A DNA stretch of 64,000 bases from Myrmaecium sp. VS I D KN 1 (taxonomy: Eukaryota > Ascomycota > Dothideomycetes > Valsariales > Valsariaceae). The stretch is from assembly GCA_019775845.1 (NCBI GenBank), contig JADQAV010000002.1, positions 372,001 to 436,000 of the forward strand, given 5' to 3'. Shown one piece after another: positions 22,463 through 33,624 of the stretch. Every line of letters starts with the position of its first letter. The first letter of the stretch is position 1. Made by a program: the position numbers and the translations under genes. The notes beneath the pieces were generated by a model. The model was not told the DNA's origin and did not search any database. It saw nothing but the letters and a program-made list of their open reading frames with translations.

Positions 22463-25400
22463 CTATCGCCCTTCACCCGCCACCTCTCCCTTTTCCCCCT
22501 TTCCCCCCTTTTCCCCCACCATCGTCGGTTTCACTCCCTCCTCAGGCGTACTCGAATCCCCCTCTCCATCCCCATCAACAGAAGGAGGAAGAGGCGGAAA
22601 AGGAGGAGGGGGCATAGCATCTTCCCTCTTAACCTCCACAAAACCTTCTTCCTCCACCTCATCCTTATCCCCATCCTCCCCTTGCCCCCGCTCCATCTCC
22701 GTCTCCGCCTCCGCCTCCGCACCCCCATCCCCCTTCCCCCCTAGGACCCCCTCCGCCTCCGCCCTCCCCTCCACACTCACACTCCGCGCACCACTCAGAA
22801 CCGACATCTTCCTCCCCACCGCCCGCGGGGTCTCCCCACCATCACCATCACCATCACCATCCTCCACCCCCACCAACCCAACCAACCCCAATCCCACTCC
22901 CCCAGCCTCCGCAGCAGCACTAACCGGTCTCCTTCCCCTCCCCTCAAACCCCTCCTCCCTAGGATCCTCCCCCTCCTCACCAGCAGCACCCCCAACACCC
23001 CTCTCCCTCACCGACAACGCCCTGCGCCCCTTCAACCGTTCCTCCGCCGTCCGCCCGTCCCAGCCCTCCCCAAACGTAATCACGCTCGCCTTCTTGCCAT
23101 GCAGGGTAAACCGACCCGTCGAGCGCGCCAGGCCCTCGCCCTCCGGCACGCCATCCGCGTCCGCGTCCGCCTCCTCCTTCGCCGCCGGCTCGCCCCCCAC
23201 CGACGACATCACCGTGCTCGTGCTGCCCCCTTTACCCTTGCCGCCGCGTCGGTGGCCCGGCGTGCCGCCCGCGGAGGATTCGCGCAGCGTGCGGTGCAGC
23301 GAGCGGCGCACTTTGCCGCGGGAGGAGGTGAGGTCGGCCGCGGTGCCGCCGGCGAGGACGGATTCGGGGGAGGTGAGCGCGCTGGGCGCGCCGTCGGAGT
23401 GCTCGGACGGCGTGGTGGGGCGCGGAGGGTGGAGGCTGCCGGTGTCGGTGAGGGCGGAGGAGGCTGAGGCCGAGGTGGTGGGCTCGAGCGGCTTGTGCAG
23501 GCCGAGCGGCTTGCCGTCCGAGGCGTCGGCGGCGTGGGCGTCGATGCCGTCGTTGGGCGTGGTGTAGCGGGAGTCGGCGTCGCTGATGCTGGAGGCGCCG
23601 ACCGAGGGCGCGGTCGAGACGGACGGCCGTTTGTGGTCGAGGGGGAGCAGCTTGGGGGAGGAGGTGGGCGAGAAGGAGAGGCCGGGGAGCTCCCAGGTGG
23701 AGGGCGCGTGGCCCGGGGAGTTTTGGCGGGAGTGTTCGGGCGGTGTCTTGAAGACGTCGTTGTCCGCGTCGGTGATCCCGCCGGAGGACTTGGTGTTGGG
23801 CCGCAGCGAGAGCGACGGCGAACGCTGACTGGACGCGATGATGTTGCTCGCCTTCGAGTTGAGCCGAGCGAGGCCGCTGATCCGGGATGTGCGAGCGGAA
23901 TGAGCGGTTGGAGGGGTGGCCTGTTCCGGCTGTACCTGTTCGATCCGGGCGGTCGTCTCGTTGGACGACCTCCTCTCCTCGTCCAGGTCGGCCAAGAGGA
24001 TATCGCGATGGCACTTCAGCCGCCAGTACTCAATCCGCATCCACTTGAGCTTCGCCTCCATGCGTCCGGCCGCGTGGATCACCTGCTCCCGCGTCTTCGG
24101 ATGGACAGGCGCCATGATTTGCAGATGCCGGGCATCGCGCTCCTGTGCATCGAGTTGCTTCAACGTGGCCGTCAACTTCTCCTCCGCTTCACGGATCTTC
24201 TGCTCCACCAGCTCCCGCCTCGCCGAGCTAATCTGCTGCGCCAGCTGTTGGTCGATCTTGCCGCTCATGATGGTGACGTCGCCGGTAGCGGTCGGAACGG
24301 AGTGCGTCGAATGCGATGACTCCAACCGGCGCAGCCCGCGCGACCGCTGACCTTCGTACAACCCTCCGATGAGGCCCCGCGGCCGAACGCTCTGGGTTTC
24401 GAACGCGGCGGCGTAGTTCACCACGCCCAGCCAGTCATTCAGCTCGCCCTCATTGTCGGCGAGGAACGTCTCCTCCATGCCTCCCTTGGAGAAGATAACG
24501 AACGCATTTTTGTGCTTCTTGTAACTGGTGTCCATGAGCGCCACGGTGCCGTCCATGGAAATGGTATGGTCAGGCTTGAACTCCTGCAGCGGAGGCTTGA
24601 AGACAACGATGCCACCGTGGCCCTTGCTCTGGTATTGGTCGTGCTGGTGCATCAGCGACTTGGCCCAGCCAGCATTTTTGAAGAACGAAAGCCCGGACCG
24701 GGTCAGGACCGCTCCCCATTCCTGCCACGGCGACCGAGCCGCCTTCTTCTTCGCATCTTTCCGCCACAGGATCCCGATTTTCGTCACGGGCATCTCCACC
24801 ACGCCCGCCTGGGCGTCGTTGGGATTGTCGATCGTCTCGGCGTTCATAAACGCTTCCGGTCGTGATCGCGCGGAGACGATTTGCAACACGCCATACTTGA
24901 CGAAGGCGGCATGCAGAGCGCGCGCATCGAGCGTTTGATACGTCCCACGATACGTATATGGGTCTTCCACATGCATCACCTCCTTGATGTTGGGCCGGAG
25001 GATGTCCAAGCGGTTCTCGAAAATCAACGTGTACGGATCGATGGGTTCTTTCGTCACTTTCCGGGCGGGGTCGTTCATGGCGTGCATGGGAGCCTTGAGG
25101 ATGGCTTTCTTCGTCCGCCGGCTCGCCGCGCCTTTCAGGTCTATCTCATCTTCGAAGTGGATAAAGGGGGTATAAATAACGTTGTCGTACAGGCAGCCAA
25201 GCACATCCGGCGAAACGCCTTCTTGCGCGGAATTCTTCACGTAATCTTGCTTTTGCATCTTTCGTTTGTTGTTTTTGTTGAAGAAATCAGTGTGCAGGAT
25301 GACGATGGAGAACGAGATGAAATAGGCTTGATCTGTAGGACGTTATGAGACCACGCTGCCAGAGGGTAGCATTCGACTTACCAGGTGACATGAATATGCC

Positions 25401-27197
25401 AGGGTTGCATTCGTGATAGCGGTCGGCAAAACCTTGAAGCACGCGATCGATCTGCTGGGTTTCCTTAGGCAACTCGACCTCCATGAGCAGCTTTCGGATC
25501 GCCATGTCGATCGGATCTCCAAAGAAGGAAAACCGCCGCATGTAGCTCCTCAGCACCGCAAGCGAGAACGGATCGCTCGACTTAGACACGATGCTGGCGA
25601 TGACGCCTTTCGGTACCACCGCTTCAAGCCGTTCCAGGTACTTGCCCGGCGTCTCGCCTTCCTCCCGCTTCGGGATGACGAGCGCTTCCCTGCTCAGGTT
25701 GAAGGAGTTGGTGTGCGAGTGGAGCCCTGGCGTGCCGGGGGCGCCAGTGCTCGGCGAGCCATGACGCGGGGTGTGAGCTCCCGACTCTTGTCGAAATCGG
25801 TGACCAAGGTTGAACAAGTTGCTGAAGCTGTTTCGTCCTGTCGTCGACGTCGACGTGCGGCCGCTCCCGTACGGTGGTGTGGGAGGCGGACGGTCCTTGT
25901 CGCGGGTGGCAGTGTAGGAGTTCATGGTTGACGATCGACCGCGCAAACCCATCCGGAGATGTTGCTTTCCGTTCGGCGACGACCGAGCCGACCGCGTGGA
26001 GGTTGTCGAGCTTTGTCGGAACAGCTGCGGGTGTCCGGCCGGAAAATTGATGGTCGGTGCGGTGGCATTGACGGGCGAGTGGGGAGGTGGTGTCGAGCTG
26101 TTTGCGCCGTTGCTGGAATGAGACGCTCGTGCCCGGTGGACGGCCGTGTGCGGCGGACTGTGTTCGCCGGGAGAATGGGTGGCAGATCCGGAGCTGAGGG
26201 CGCTGATGGAGGCGCGCGGCGTTGCAGGTGCGGTGTTGGGGAATTCGGGCGGCGGGGGGATTTTGACCGGCAGAGGAAACAGCGGTCCACGATTCTTCTG
26301 GCGCCGGGGGAAGGCGAACAGCGAACCGGTCCTGCTGTTGGCAAACCGCTTGTGAGGTGACGCATTCCCACCGTGTTCGCCAAAGCTCCCATCCGAACCA
26401 CGCGAGGAGTCGGACAACCGTGGCACCGTCAGACCTTGTGAGGATGCACTGCCGTCCAGTCCCGCATCGGAAGGATTGCGAGCCGCGCTGATGGAGAGCC
26501 GACCAGGATCCTCCGCTTCCACATTCTCCGACGACTTGCCGAACGTCCGTTCCACGAATGTACGCCGCTTCTCGAAGGACGGCACGCGGCCCTTCCTGGC
26601 CGGCTGTTCCCCTGAGAGTCTCGGTGTGGAGTCAAGGCTGGTGGGATCGAACGACATCCGTCGACGGGCAAACTGCTGGAAACGAGACTTCTTCTTCGCA
26701 TTGTTCGGCGGCGGAGGTTGTGGAGCCATCTCCATGGTCGGAGCGGTGGTGATGATGGAGGGTGCTGCCGGGTCGCCGTTAGCGGTCTCCGCCCCTGCGT
26801 GACATGCATGTCCCGGAAGCTTACCAGCGGGTATAGGAGGAACGGGGGGCGGAGGTTCGGAAGCGGTGGCGGCATGCTCCCTGGCTCGCTGGGAGAGATG
26901 GGAATCGGAAGCGTGTCGGAAGCGCAGGGTGCTGAAGCGGCGCGTCATCGGGGTGTGATCCTGGATAGGAGGCGAGGGGGAGCGTTCGCCGGACCAGGAG
27001 GCGCGGGCGAGGCCGTCCGACTCGGAGCGGACAACATTCTGCGGTCGGCTCTCGTGATGATCGGGGGCCAGGCCGTCGGCGGATGGGTTGGCGGAGGCGG
27101 CCTTTTCGGCACGTTTGAAGAGGTTGTGGGGGTCGAGGGTGCTGCGACGGTGAAGCTCTCGCTCACTGCGGTTGGCACGGAGGCCCTTCAGCGTCAT
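22463..27197 (-). CDS. Sec7-PH Arf guanine-nucleotide exchange factor (Syt1-like)
   Basis: Two exons (25382-27197 and 22463-25332), split by a 49-nt intron inside the Sec7 domain, give 1561 residues. The first 500 residues are Ser/Pro-rich and probably disordered. The Sec7 domain spans roughly 510-720 and holds ELPKETQQIDRVLQGFADRY with the catalytic glutamate-finger position at Glu579. It continues across the splice as DQAYFISFSIVILHTDFFNK. A PH domain follows at about 785-915 (ILWRKDAKKKAARSPWQEWG), then a coiled coil at about 965-1065, then a long Ser- and Glu/Gly-rich tail. This order matches yeast Syt1-type Arf-GEFs, which activate Arf/Arl GTPases at the Golgi. The frame is open 95 codons upstream to 27482, but MTLKGLRANRS is preferred as start because the extension is Pro/Ser junk. 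Confidence 0.87.
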
Positions 27198-28287
27198 TGC
27201 GGCGGAGGGGGATGCGAATGGATCATGCACACATTGTCGGATGGGCGGAGGCAATGTACATGACAAGAGCGGAGAAGGAGGAGGAGGAGGCGGAGACGGC
27301 GACGGGGTTGTTGTTGGTGGAGGAGGAGGTTGGAGGTTGGAAGCAGGGCAGCCCTGTAAGGCTGACGGAGCGTGTGCGACGGAACGGAAAGGCGGCGGAT
27401 GCGAAAGGGGCGCGCCCAGGAGGAGGAGGACGTAAGGGTATGCAGCGCCCACCACCGACGAGAAGTGAATACGGAACGACACGAGAGCGCCCGCACCAGC
27501 AAACAGCAGCGGTAGAAGGGATCGAGAGGAGGAAAGAGGAGAGGAGAGGAAAGGAGGACAAGGAGGTGGTGGTGAGGTAGTAGGAGGTATGTGATGGGAG
27601 GAAACCAGGGGAAGAGATGAGGTAAGGTCACGGTCAAGGTCAGCCAGTTGGTTGCAGCTTGCGCGTGCGTGCGTGCGAAAGCAGAGGCGACGGTGTCCGG
27701 TCGGGGCGGGTGTTGGGCGGCTTTTGGGGGGGAGCTTGGGGGGGAGCTTGGGGGGGAGCTTGGGGGGAGCTTGGGGGGGTTCCTGGCTGTGGCACTGCCC
27801 GTCGGGCCTTCAACAGCTTGTTTTCCTTTGGGGCTGACGGGCTGACGGGCTGAGCTGACGGTCTGGCTGATGGGCAGCTTTGGGTGCCTGGGCACTTTGG
27901 CTCCTTGGGTACTGTGGCTATACCACTTGGGTACCTTCTGTGGGTGCGTGCAGTGAATTGCAGTGGAGATGGGGAGGAATGGGAGGAATGAATTGAAGAG
28001 CAGCAGCATGGGAAGCGTCCAAGCTCGCGGCCTGTTCTCCATATTTTGACCCAGCTGGTTAGCACTCTGGACCGCCTCCGCCCGGACTGGCTTGCCCGCG
28101 AGCTACTGGTTAGTCAGATGCTAGCCAGGAGTTGACGGACCACTGCCTGATCTCCCATTCTCCGCATCGCTGACATTCACATTCACATACCGACATCATC
28201 GAATTCACTTACATCTTCCTCTCCATTCCCGCCTGACAACCCCGTCGGCCATCGCTGGCAGCACTCTGATCTGCTCACGGTCCTGCC
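27198..28287. promoter_or_regulatory. Divergent promoter, Arf-GEF / ECM14
   Basis: A 1.09-kb spacer between divergent start codons. It contains GGA-rich tracts at 27265-27340, a G-run minisatellite at 27726-27779 and CTGACGGG direct repeats at 27833-27860. No independent gene is supported. Confidence 0.6.
27726..27779. repeat. GGGGGGGAGCTT minisatellite
   Basis: Four to five near-identical 11-12-nt units of six or seven G followed by AGCTT. Four or more adjacent G-runs make this a strong candidate for G-quadruplex formation on the plus strand. Confidence 0.9.
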
Positions 28288-30124
28288 ATGCGCCCGCTCA
28301 CCCCCATCCTCTGCAGCCTCCTCCTCGCCAACCCTCTCGTCCATGCCGCCCCATCTTCGCCTGAGATAACGAACACACCCGAGGGAGACACGCTCTCGTC
28401 ATGGCGACGGCTGTCAGATGCCGTGTGGAAGCGGATATGGAGAACGCCTGACGTCGAGACACCCGTGCCCGTCACTCCCGAAACACCATACCGTCGACCG
28501 TCCGGCACACTACTGGCCAAGTACGGCGGGGATCTGGTGCTGCGGTTCAACATCTCCACCGCCGACGAGGCCAAGGCCCTGTCCGATGCCGCCAACGTGA
28601 TGTTCCTGGACGTCTGGGAGTTTAACGATGACTGGATGGACATTCGACTCGCAAAGGACGTGGTGCGTATCCTCCCCTCCCCAACCCAGCCTCAGACCAC
28701 CGGAGGACGACGACAACTAAATCGAAGAAAACGAACAGGTACCATCGCTACTCGGCCTCCTCCCCGACTCCCTCCAAACCGCACACACCCCATTGATGCA
28801 AGATCTCGACCTCGTCCAAGCCATCTGCAACTCCTATCCCTCCAGCGGCTCCACCCGCTCCCACCACGACGACAACGGCGCTTTCACCCCCCGCCTCCGC
28901 ACCTCCAGCTCCACCTCCCCCTCCTCCTCCGACAACATCTTCTTCAGCGACTACCAACCCTACTCCGTGATCCTCCCCTGGATGAACCTCATGGCCTCCA
29001 TGTTCCCCACGCACGTCCGACGGATCAGCATCGGGCGCACGCACGAAGGGCGCGACATCCCCGGCCTGCGCGTGGGCGCGCACCCCACCAACGACGAGCG
29101 GGACGACGGGCCCCGGCCAACGATCCTCGTCACGGGCGGCGCGCACGCGCGCGAGTGGATCAGCACCTCGACCGTCAACTACGTCGCCTGGAGCCTGATC
29201 ACGACGTACGGCAAGTCCCTCGCCGTCACCCAGATGCTGCAGGCCTTCGACTGGGTCTTCGTCCCCACCCTCAACCCGGACGGCTACGTCCACACCTGGG
29301 ACGCCGACCGGCTGTGGCGGAAGAACCGGCAGCCCACCCCGCTCCGCTTTTGCCGGGGGCTCGACGTCGATCGCTCCTTCCCCTTCCACTGGGACGGCGA
29401 CGGCGAAGCCGGAGCCCCCCACAACAGCAACCCCTGCAGCGAATCATACCCCGGCACCGCGCCCCTCGAAGCGCACGAAGCCGCCTCCTTCGTCCGCTGG
29501 GCCCTGAACGAAACTGGAACCACCACCACCTCCGCGTCCCGCCGCACCGATTTCGTCGCCTACCTCGACCTGCACTCCTACTCCGAACAGGTCCTGTACC
29601 CGTACGCCTACTCGTGCGCCGCGGAGCCGCCGACGCTGGAAGATCTCGAGGAACTCGCGTTCGGCCTCGCCAAGGCGATGCGCGTCACGCCTGGCGGGCA
29701 TGGGTACAAGGTGGGCTCGGCGTGTGAGGGGAATGTTGGGGCGCGGAAGGCGAAGCCTGAGCCAAAGCCGCAGCCGGAGTCGTTCAGGGGCGCCGGCGCC
29801 GGCGCCGGCGCCGGCTCCGCCCTCGACTGGGTCTACCACGCGCTCCGGGTGAAGTACGCGTACCAGCTGAAGCTCCGCGACACGGGGAACTATGGGTTCC
29901 TGCTGCCGAAGGAGGAGATTGTTCCCACCGGCCAGGAGGTCCTCGAGGCGGTGGTGTATTTGGGACGGTTTTTGATGGGGGAGGTCGGGTTGAGTGGGGG
30001 TGGGGAGGGGGTTGGGTTGACTGAGGGTGGGGAGGGGGAGGTTGGTGGGGGGTTGGGGAAGGGGGGGGAGGTAGGGGATAATGGGGAGGGGGAGGGGGAG
30101 TTTTGGGATTTGAGGAGGCGGTGA
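28288..30124 (+). CDS. ecm14: Inactive M14 metallocarboxypeptidase-like protein (ECM14)
   Basis: Two exons (28288-28662 and 28739-30124) with a 76-nt phase-0 intron give 586 residues. The signal peptide [20 protein letters not shown] is followed by a propeptide-like region with a basic stretch. The M14 fold has zinc ligands His261 and Glu264 ([10 protein letters not shown]) and His404 (LDLHSYSEQ), plus substrate-site NPDGY and RKNR motifs. The catalytic glutamate is replaced by Lys503 ([12 protein letters not shown]), the hallmark of Ecm14 pseudo-peptidases, which are secreted/vacuolar cell-wall-related proteins without peptidase activity. A Gly-Ala insert coded by GGCGCC repeats and a Gly/Glu-rich tail of about 45 residues are extra features. 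Secretion and inactivity are inferred from the motifs. Confidence 0.87.
29789..29816 (+). repeat. GGCGCC array inside ECM14
   Basis: Four to five GGCGCC units code a Gly-Ala repeat inserted between two conserved M14 segments. The array is in frame, so length change would alter only this loop. Confidence 0.85.
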
Positions 30125-30591
30125 TGGGTTTCTTTTTCTTTCTTTTCGTTCTGTTGATCCCTCCTGACTGTATGTGTTTATCAAAATACCACTTACTATA
30201 TAATATACCTTTTCTCCCTTCGCTCTGTTTATATAGGTATACGCTTTTGCGGATGATGCGCTGGCTTGTCGGCTTATGGCCAAGCCCCAACGTCCGTAGT
30301 AACCCTCCCTTCCTTTCGTCACCGTGGAGATGCATCGCTTCGTCTCGTTGCACGGCTGAGGCGTGCCGTGGACGCTGAGGCGTGCAGCGAAAGATGCGCA
30401 CCGCAGTGTCCTGCTTCCTTCGTACTTCTCTCCTTCCTCCCTCGGCCCTGATGTCTCAGCATGAAGCCGCGATGGAGATGCTTAAGCTGAAGGACAGGGG
30501 AGTTACTTTCCAGTGCGTATATACACGTTTTATACGTCTGTGTATCGGGTATCCAACTCCAACTCCAAACCCATTTCCGAAAAAAACGCCC
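30125..30591. other. Intergenic, convergent ECM14 / NSRP1-like 3' ends
   Basis: T-rich after the ECM14 stop, with a TATATAATATACC stretch near 30198-30210 that could serve 3'-end formation. No gene supported. Confidence 0.6.
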
Positions 30592-31968
30592 TCACGACTT
30601 CCCCCCCTCCCCCTTCCCGGCCGCCGCCGCAGCTTCCTCCCTCTCCCTCTTCCGCTGCAAATACCTCTCCCTTGCCCCCCCAATCTCCTCCGCCGTCTTT
30701 CGACTCTTCGCCGCCTCCCTCACACGCGCCAATTCCATCTCCTCCTCCTCCACCTTCCGCTTCCCTAGCCGACCCATCTGCTCCTCCACCAGGCGGGCGT
30801 GGCGGGCGCGCACCTCATCGGCGCGAGATCCCTGCTGTTGGGTGCGGCGGTGAGTGTCAGAGGGGGTGGGGGGTTTGTTGCTGCCGGCACCTGCCCCGGC
30901 CCCAGGAGGGGGTTTGGGTTTGGCTGTCAGATTCAGGCCGGCGGAGAGGAGTTGCCGTTTATCTGCGATCTGACCTTCGTCGTCGAGGATGAGGGGTTTG
31001 CCTTGCGCTTGAAGCAGGCGGGCTTTCGCCGCGATATCATCCTCCGCAGGATCATCCTGAACCGTGACAGGAAGACCGTCCTTAGCAGCACGCTCAGCCG
31101 CTTCCACCGCCTCCCGATGCCGCCGCTCCTCCTCCTCCATCACACTGCGATAAAACCCCACCATCCCCAGCTCGTCCTTGCGCCTCGCCTCCTCCGCCTC
31201 CCTCCGCCTCTCCTCCTCCTCCAGCCGCCTCACCTCCTCCTGCTGCCGCTTATACGCGCCCGTCACAAAGCTCTCCTTGTCCGCGAACGCGTCGCCCTCA
31301 GCCGCGCGCTCGCGCTGCAGCTGCCGCTCCCGCGCCCGCAGCTGGTCGCGCCTGCGCGTCTCCGCCGCCGCCAGCACGCCGTCGAGCCACTTGGTCTCGC
31401 GGCGGGCGGCAGCCTCGCGGGCGGCGCGCTTTCGTGCGGCCGCCGCGGCGTGCAGCGCGTCGTGCGCGTTGTCGTAGTCGTAGATGCTGGGGTCGAGGGC
31501 GGCGGCGGCGGCGGCGTGTCTTTGCGCGCTTTGCAGGCTGGAGAGGTCGCCGTAGGGGGAGATGGCGGGGGTGGGGGGTTTGGGCTTTGTGGGGGGTTTG
31601 GGGGGGGCTTGGAGCCCGAGGGTGCGCGGACCGCTGCTAAGCTGGTCGGCTGCTGGGCTGGTTTCTGTGGAGGGGTCGTCGTCGAAGATGGACTTTTTCG
31701 TGGGACCGCCGCGGCCTGGTGGTTTTGGGGGGCCGTTGGTGAGGGTGGATGTAGAGGGTCGTTTGGAGGGTGGCTGTAGGGTGGTTGCGGAGCTGTCGTC
31801 GACGCCCAGCTCAAGCACGCCGCTGATCTCTTGCTCGTTGGTGGTAGAGGCGGCTTCGTTGTCGTCGTCGGGCTCATCGTCGTCGAAGAGAGACTTCTTC
31901 GGTGGTGGCGGCCGGCCGGACGCGCCGCCCTTTTTTGTGATGTTCAGGCCGTACTTGAGGGTCGACAT
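30592..31968 (-). CDS. Nuclear speckle splicing regulatory protein 1-like (NSRP1/CCDC55)
   Basis: A single exon of 458 residues. The start MSTLKYGLNITKK is the conserved NSRP1 opening. Two KSLFDDD/KSIFDDD repeats follow, then Pro-rich linkers. The DUF2040 coiled-coil region then carries SIYDYDNAHDAL, AFADKESFVTGAYKRQQEEV and GMVGFYRSVMEEEERRHREA. The C-terminal half is Lys/Arg/Glu-rich with KARLLQAQGK and a final RERYLQRKREREE helix. The animal protein modulates splice-site choice, so a nuclear role in splicing is inferred. The frame is open upstream to 32166, but the conserved opening residues fix the start. It is divergent from the NFKBIL1-like gene. Confidence 0.82.
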   Translation of the reverse strand: MSTLKYGLNITKKGGASGRPPPPKKSLFDDDEPDDDNEAASTTNEQEISGVLELGVDDSSATTLQPPSKRPSTSTLTNGPPKPPGRGGPTKKSIFDDDPSTETSPAADQLSSGPRTLGLQAPPKPPTKPKPPTPAISPYGDLSSLQSAQRHAAAAAALDPSIYDYDNAHDALHAAAAARKRAAREAAARRETKWLDGVLAAAETRRRDQLRARERQLQRERAAEGDAFADKESFVTGAYKRQQEEVRRLEEEERRREAEEARRKDELGMVGFYRSVMEEEERRHREAVEAAERAAKDGLPVTVQDDPAEDDIAAKARLLQAQGKPLILDDEGQIADKRQLLSAGLNLTAKPKPPPGAGAGAGSNKPPTPSDTHRRTQQQGSRADEVRARHARLVEEQMGRLGKRKVEEEEMELARVREAAKSRKTAEEIGGARERYLQRKREREEAAAAAGKGEGGKS

Positions 31969-32242
31969 GGTGGGATAGCCGTGTGTTCCTATCCCGTCGA
32001 AAGTGTGAGAGTGCGGATGAGTTCCGAGGGAAGCTCCGGGCAGTTTGCTGGAGAAACCGGAGGTGAGGTGAGGACGTCTGCTTACATAATCACCCACTCC
32101 CGAACGTCCGGTCATCTTCAGCGCGTCGCATATCGATAAGCTCTCACAACCCTCCAACACTGGCAAACCCGCGACACCAAGGGTTCACATAACACATGCG
32201 CATCCGCTGAGAGCCGAGCCCGCAAGATCTCAGATCTTCAAC
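31969..32242. promoter_or_regulatory. Divergent promoter of two splicing-linked genes
   Basis: Only 274 bp separate the NSRP1-like and NFKBIL1-like start codons, so the two probably share promoter elements. It contains a GCATATCGATAAGC palindrome-like word near 32127. No obvious TATA box. Confidence 0.6.
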
Positions 32243-33337
32243 ATGGCGACGTCCACCGCAACAGCTGCCACCGACAGCCCTTCACCCGACGATCTCCCGC
32301 CAGATTACCGCACCAGCCGGCCGAGCAAGTTCCGCTTCAAGAAGGCCGGCTCGAAGAAACGGGCGCGCTCACACACACGCTCCTCCCGCAGCGCCAGCCC
32401 GCGTCGCACACCGCCTCCGCGGGATCCGTTCGCCTCGGACGAGGATGCAAAAGAAGAATCACGGTCCAAGCGATCACACCGTCGGCGTCACCACCACCAC
32501 CATCACAGCAGCCGACACCACCGCAACCGCAGCCCCAACCCCACCTTCCCGCCCGACGACCCCTCCACCTACGACGACACCTACGCGCACCCACACCCCC
32601 GCTTCCCCGCCCCGGGGGCACCGGGGGCGCTCGACGCCGACGCCGCATTCCGGGAGTCGCTGTTCGACGCGCTGGCGGACGACGAGGGGGCGGCGTACTG
32701 GGAGGGCGTGTACGGGCAGCCGATCCACGTGTACCCGGCGACCAAGCCGGGGCCGGGAGGGGAGCTGGAGGAGATGGGGGAGGAGGAGTATGTAAGCTTT
32801 GTGCGGGCGCGGATGTGGGAGAGGAGTTATGAGGGGGTGGAGGAGGAGAGGCGGAGGAGGGGGGAGGAGAGGAGGAGGTGGAGGGAGGAGGTGGAGAGGG
32901 AGAGGAGGAAGGAGAGGGAGAGGGAGAGGAAGAGGGGGGAGTGGGAGGGTTTGCTGGGTCGGGGGGTGGAGAGGAGGAGGGTTGCTGTGGAGGGGAGGGC
33001 GTGGGAGGGGGTGTGGGCGGTTTATGTGCGGAGGTGGGAGGAGGTTATGGGGGGGTTGGCGAAGGGGGAGGTGCGGGGGGATGTGAAGGGGGTGATTCCG
33101 TGGCCGGTGAGGAGTGGGAAGGCGAGGGATGTGGAGAGGGGTGGGGTGAGAGAGTTTTATGAGAAGGCGGCGCCGGAGGGGGTGCTGAAGGGTGAGCGTG
33201 TCAAGTGGCATCCGGATAAGATGCAGCAGCGGTTTGGAGGCAAGTTGGATGCGGAAACGGTCCGCTTGGTTACGGCGGTGTTTCAGGTTGTGGATGGGCT
33301 GTGGGGGGAGCGGAGGGAGAAGGAGGAGAAGAAGTGA
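32243..33337 (+). CDS. NFKBIL1-like protein with degenerate J-domain C-terminus
   Basis: A single exon of 364 residues. The N-terminus is basic and Ser/Arg-rich (KFRFKKAGSKKRARSHTRSS) with a His run. The middle has YWEGVYGQPIHVYP and a long Arg/Glu coiled-coil stretch. The C-terminus carries VKWHPDKMQQRFGGKLDAET and VTAVFQVVDGLWGERR. This HPDK-containing ending is typical of fungal NF-kappa-B-inhibitor-like-1 homologues, which lack ankyrin repeats. The human protein affects alternative splicing through CLK1, so a nuclear role is inferred. From about 32780 on, the coding strand is almost entirely purine with very high G, unlike its neighbours. Confidence 0.72.
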   Translation: MATSTATAATDSPSPDDLPPDYRTSRPSKFRFKKAGSKKRARSHTRSSRSASPRRTPPPRDPFASDEDAKEESRSKRSHRRRHHHHHHSSRHHRNRSPNPTFPPDDPSTYDDTYAHPHPRFPAPGAPGALDADAAFRESLFDALADDEGAAYWEGVYGQPIHVYPATKPGPGGELEEMGEEEYVSFVRARMWERSYEGVEEERRRRGEERRRWREEVERERRKERERERKRGEWEGLLGRGVERRRVAVEGRAWEGVWAVYVRRWEEVMGGLAKGEVRGDVKGVIPWPVRSGKARDVERGGVREFYEKAAPEGVLKGERVKWHPDKMQQRFGGKLDAETVRLVTAVFQVVDGLWGERREKEEKK

Positions 33338-33624
33338 AGTGGAGATTAGGCGTGGGGTGGATAAGAGTTCACCTGATCGAGCGAATGCTGGCAGTTCTTC
33401 TCCGGTACATTGGCGTTCCAGAGGAAAGACGGATGCGGGAAGAAAGCGTTCCTGCGAAGCACATTACAGAGATACCCATACACTTGAGCGTCAGGACAGT
33501 TTCACACAACAGATTCATCGAAATCACCATCAAGATCTATCTTTTTCCTCACACATGAACAAACACCTCCCCTCTAATCCCCCACCCAAAATCAACAACC
33601 TACGCAACCCTCCACCACCACCAC

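Noticed and set aside
22386-23567. Plus-strand open frame of 393 codons
   Set aside because: Antisense to the low-complexity tail of the Arf-GEF; composition is Ser/Pro-only and no domain is present.
27726-27779. Direct-repeat array resembling a CRISPR
   Set aside because: Units are 11-12 nt with no unique spacers, and the genome is eukaryotic.
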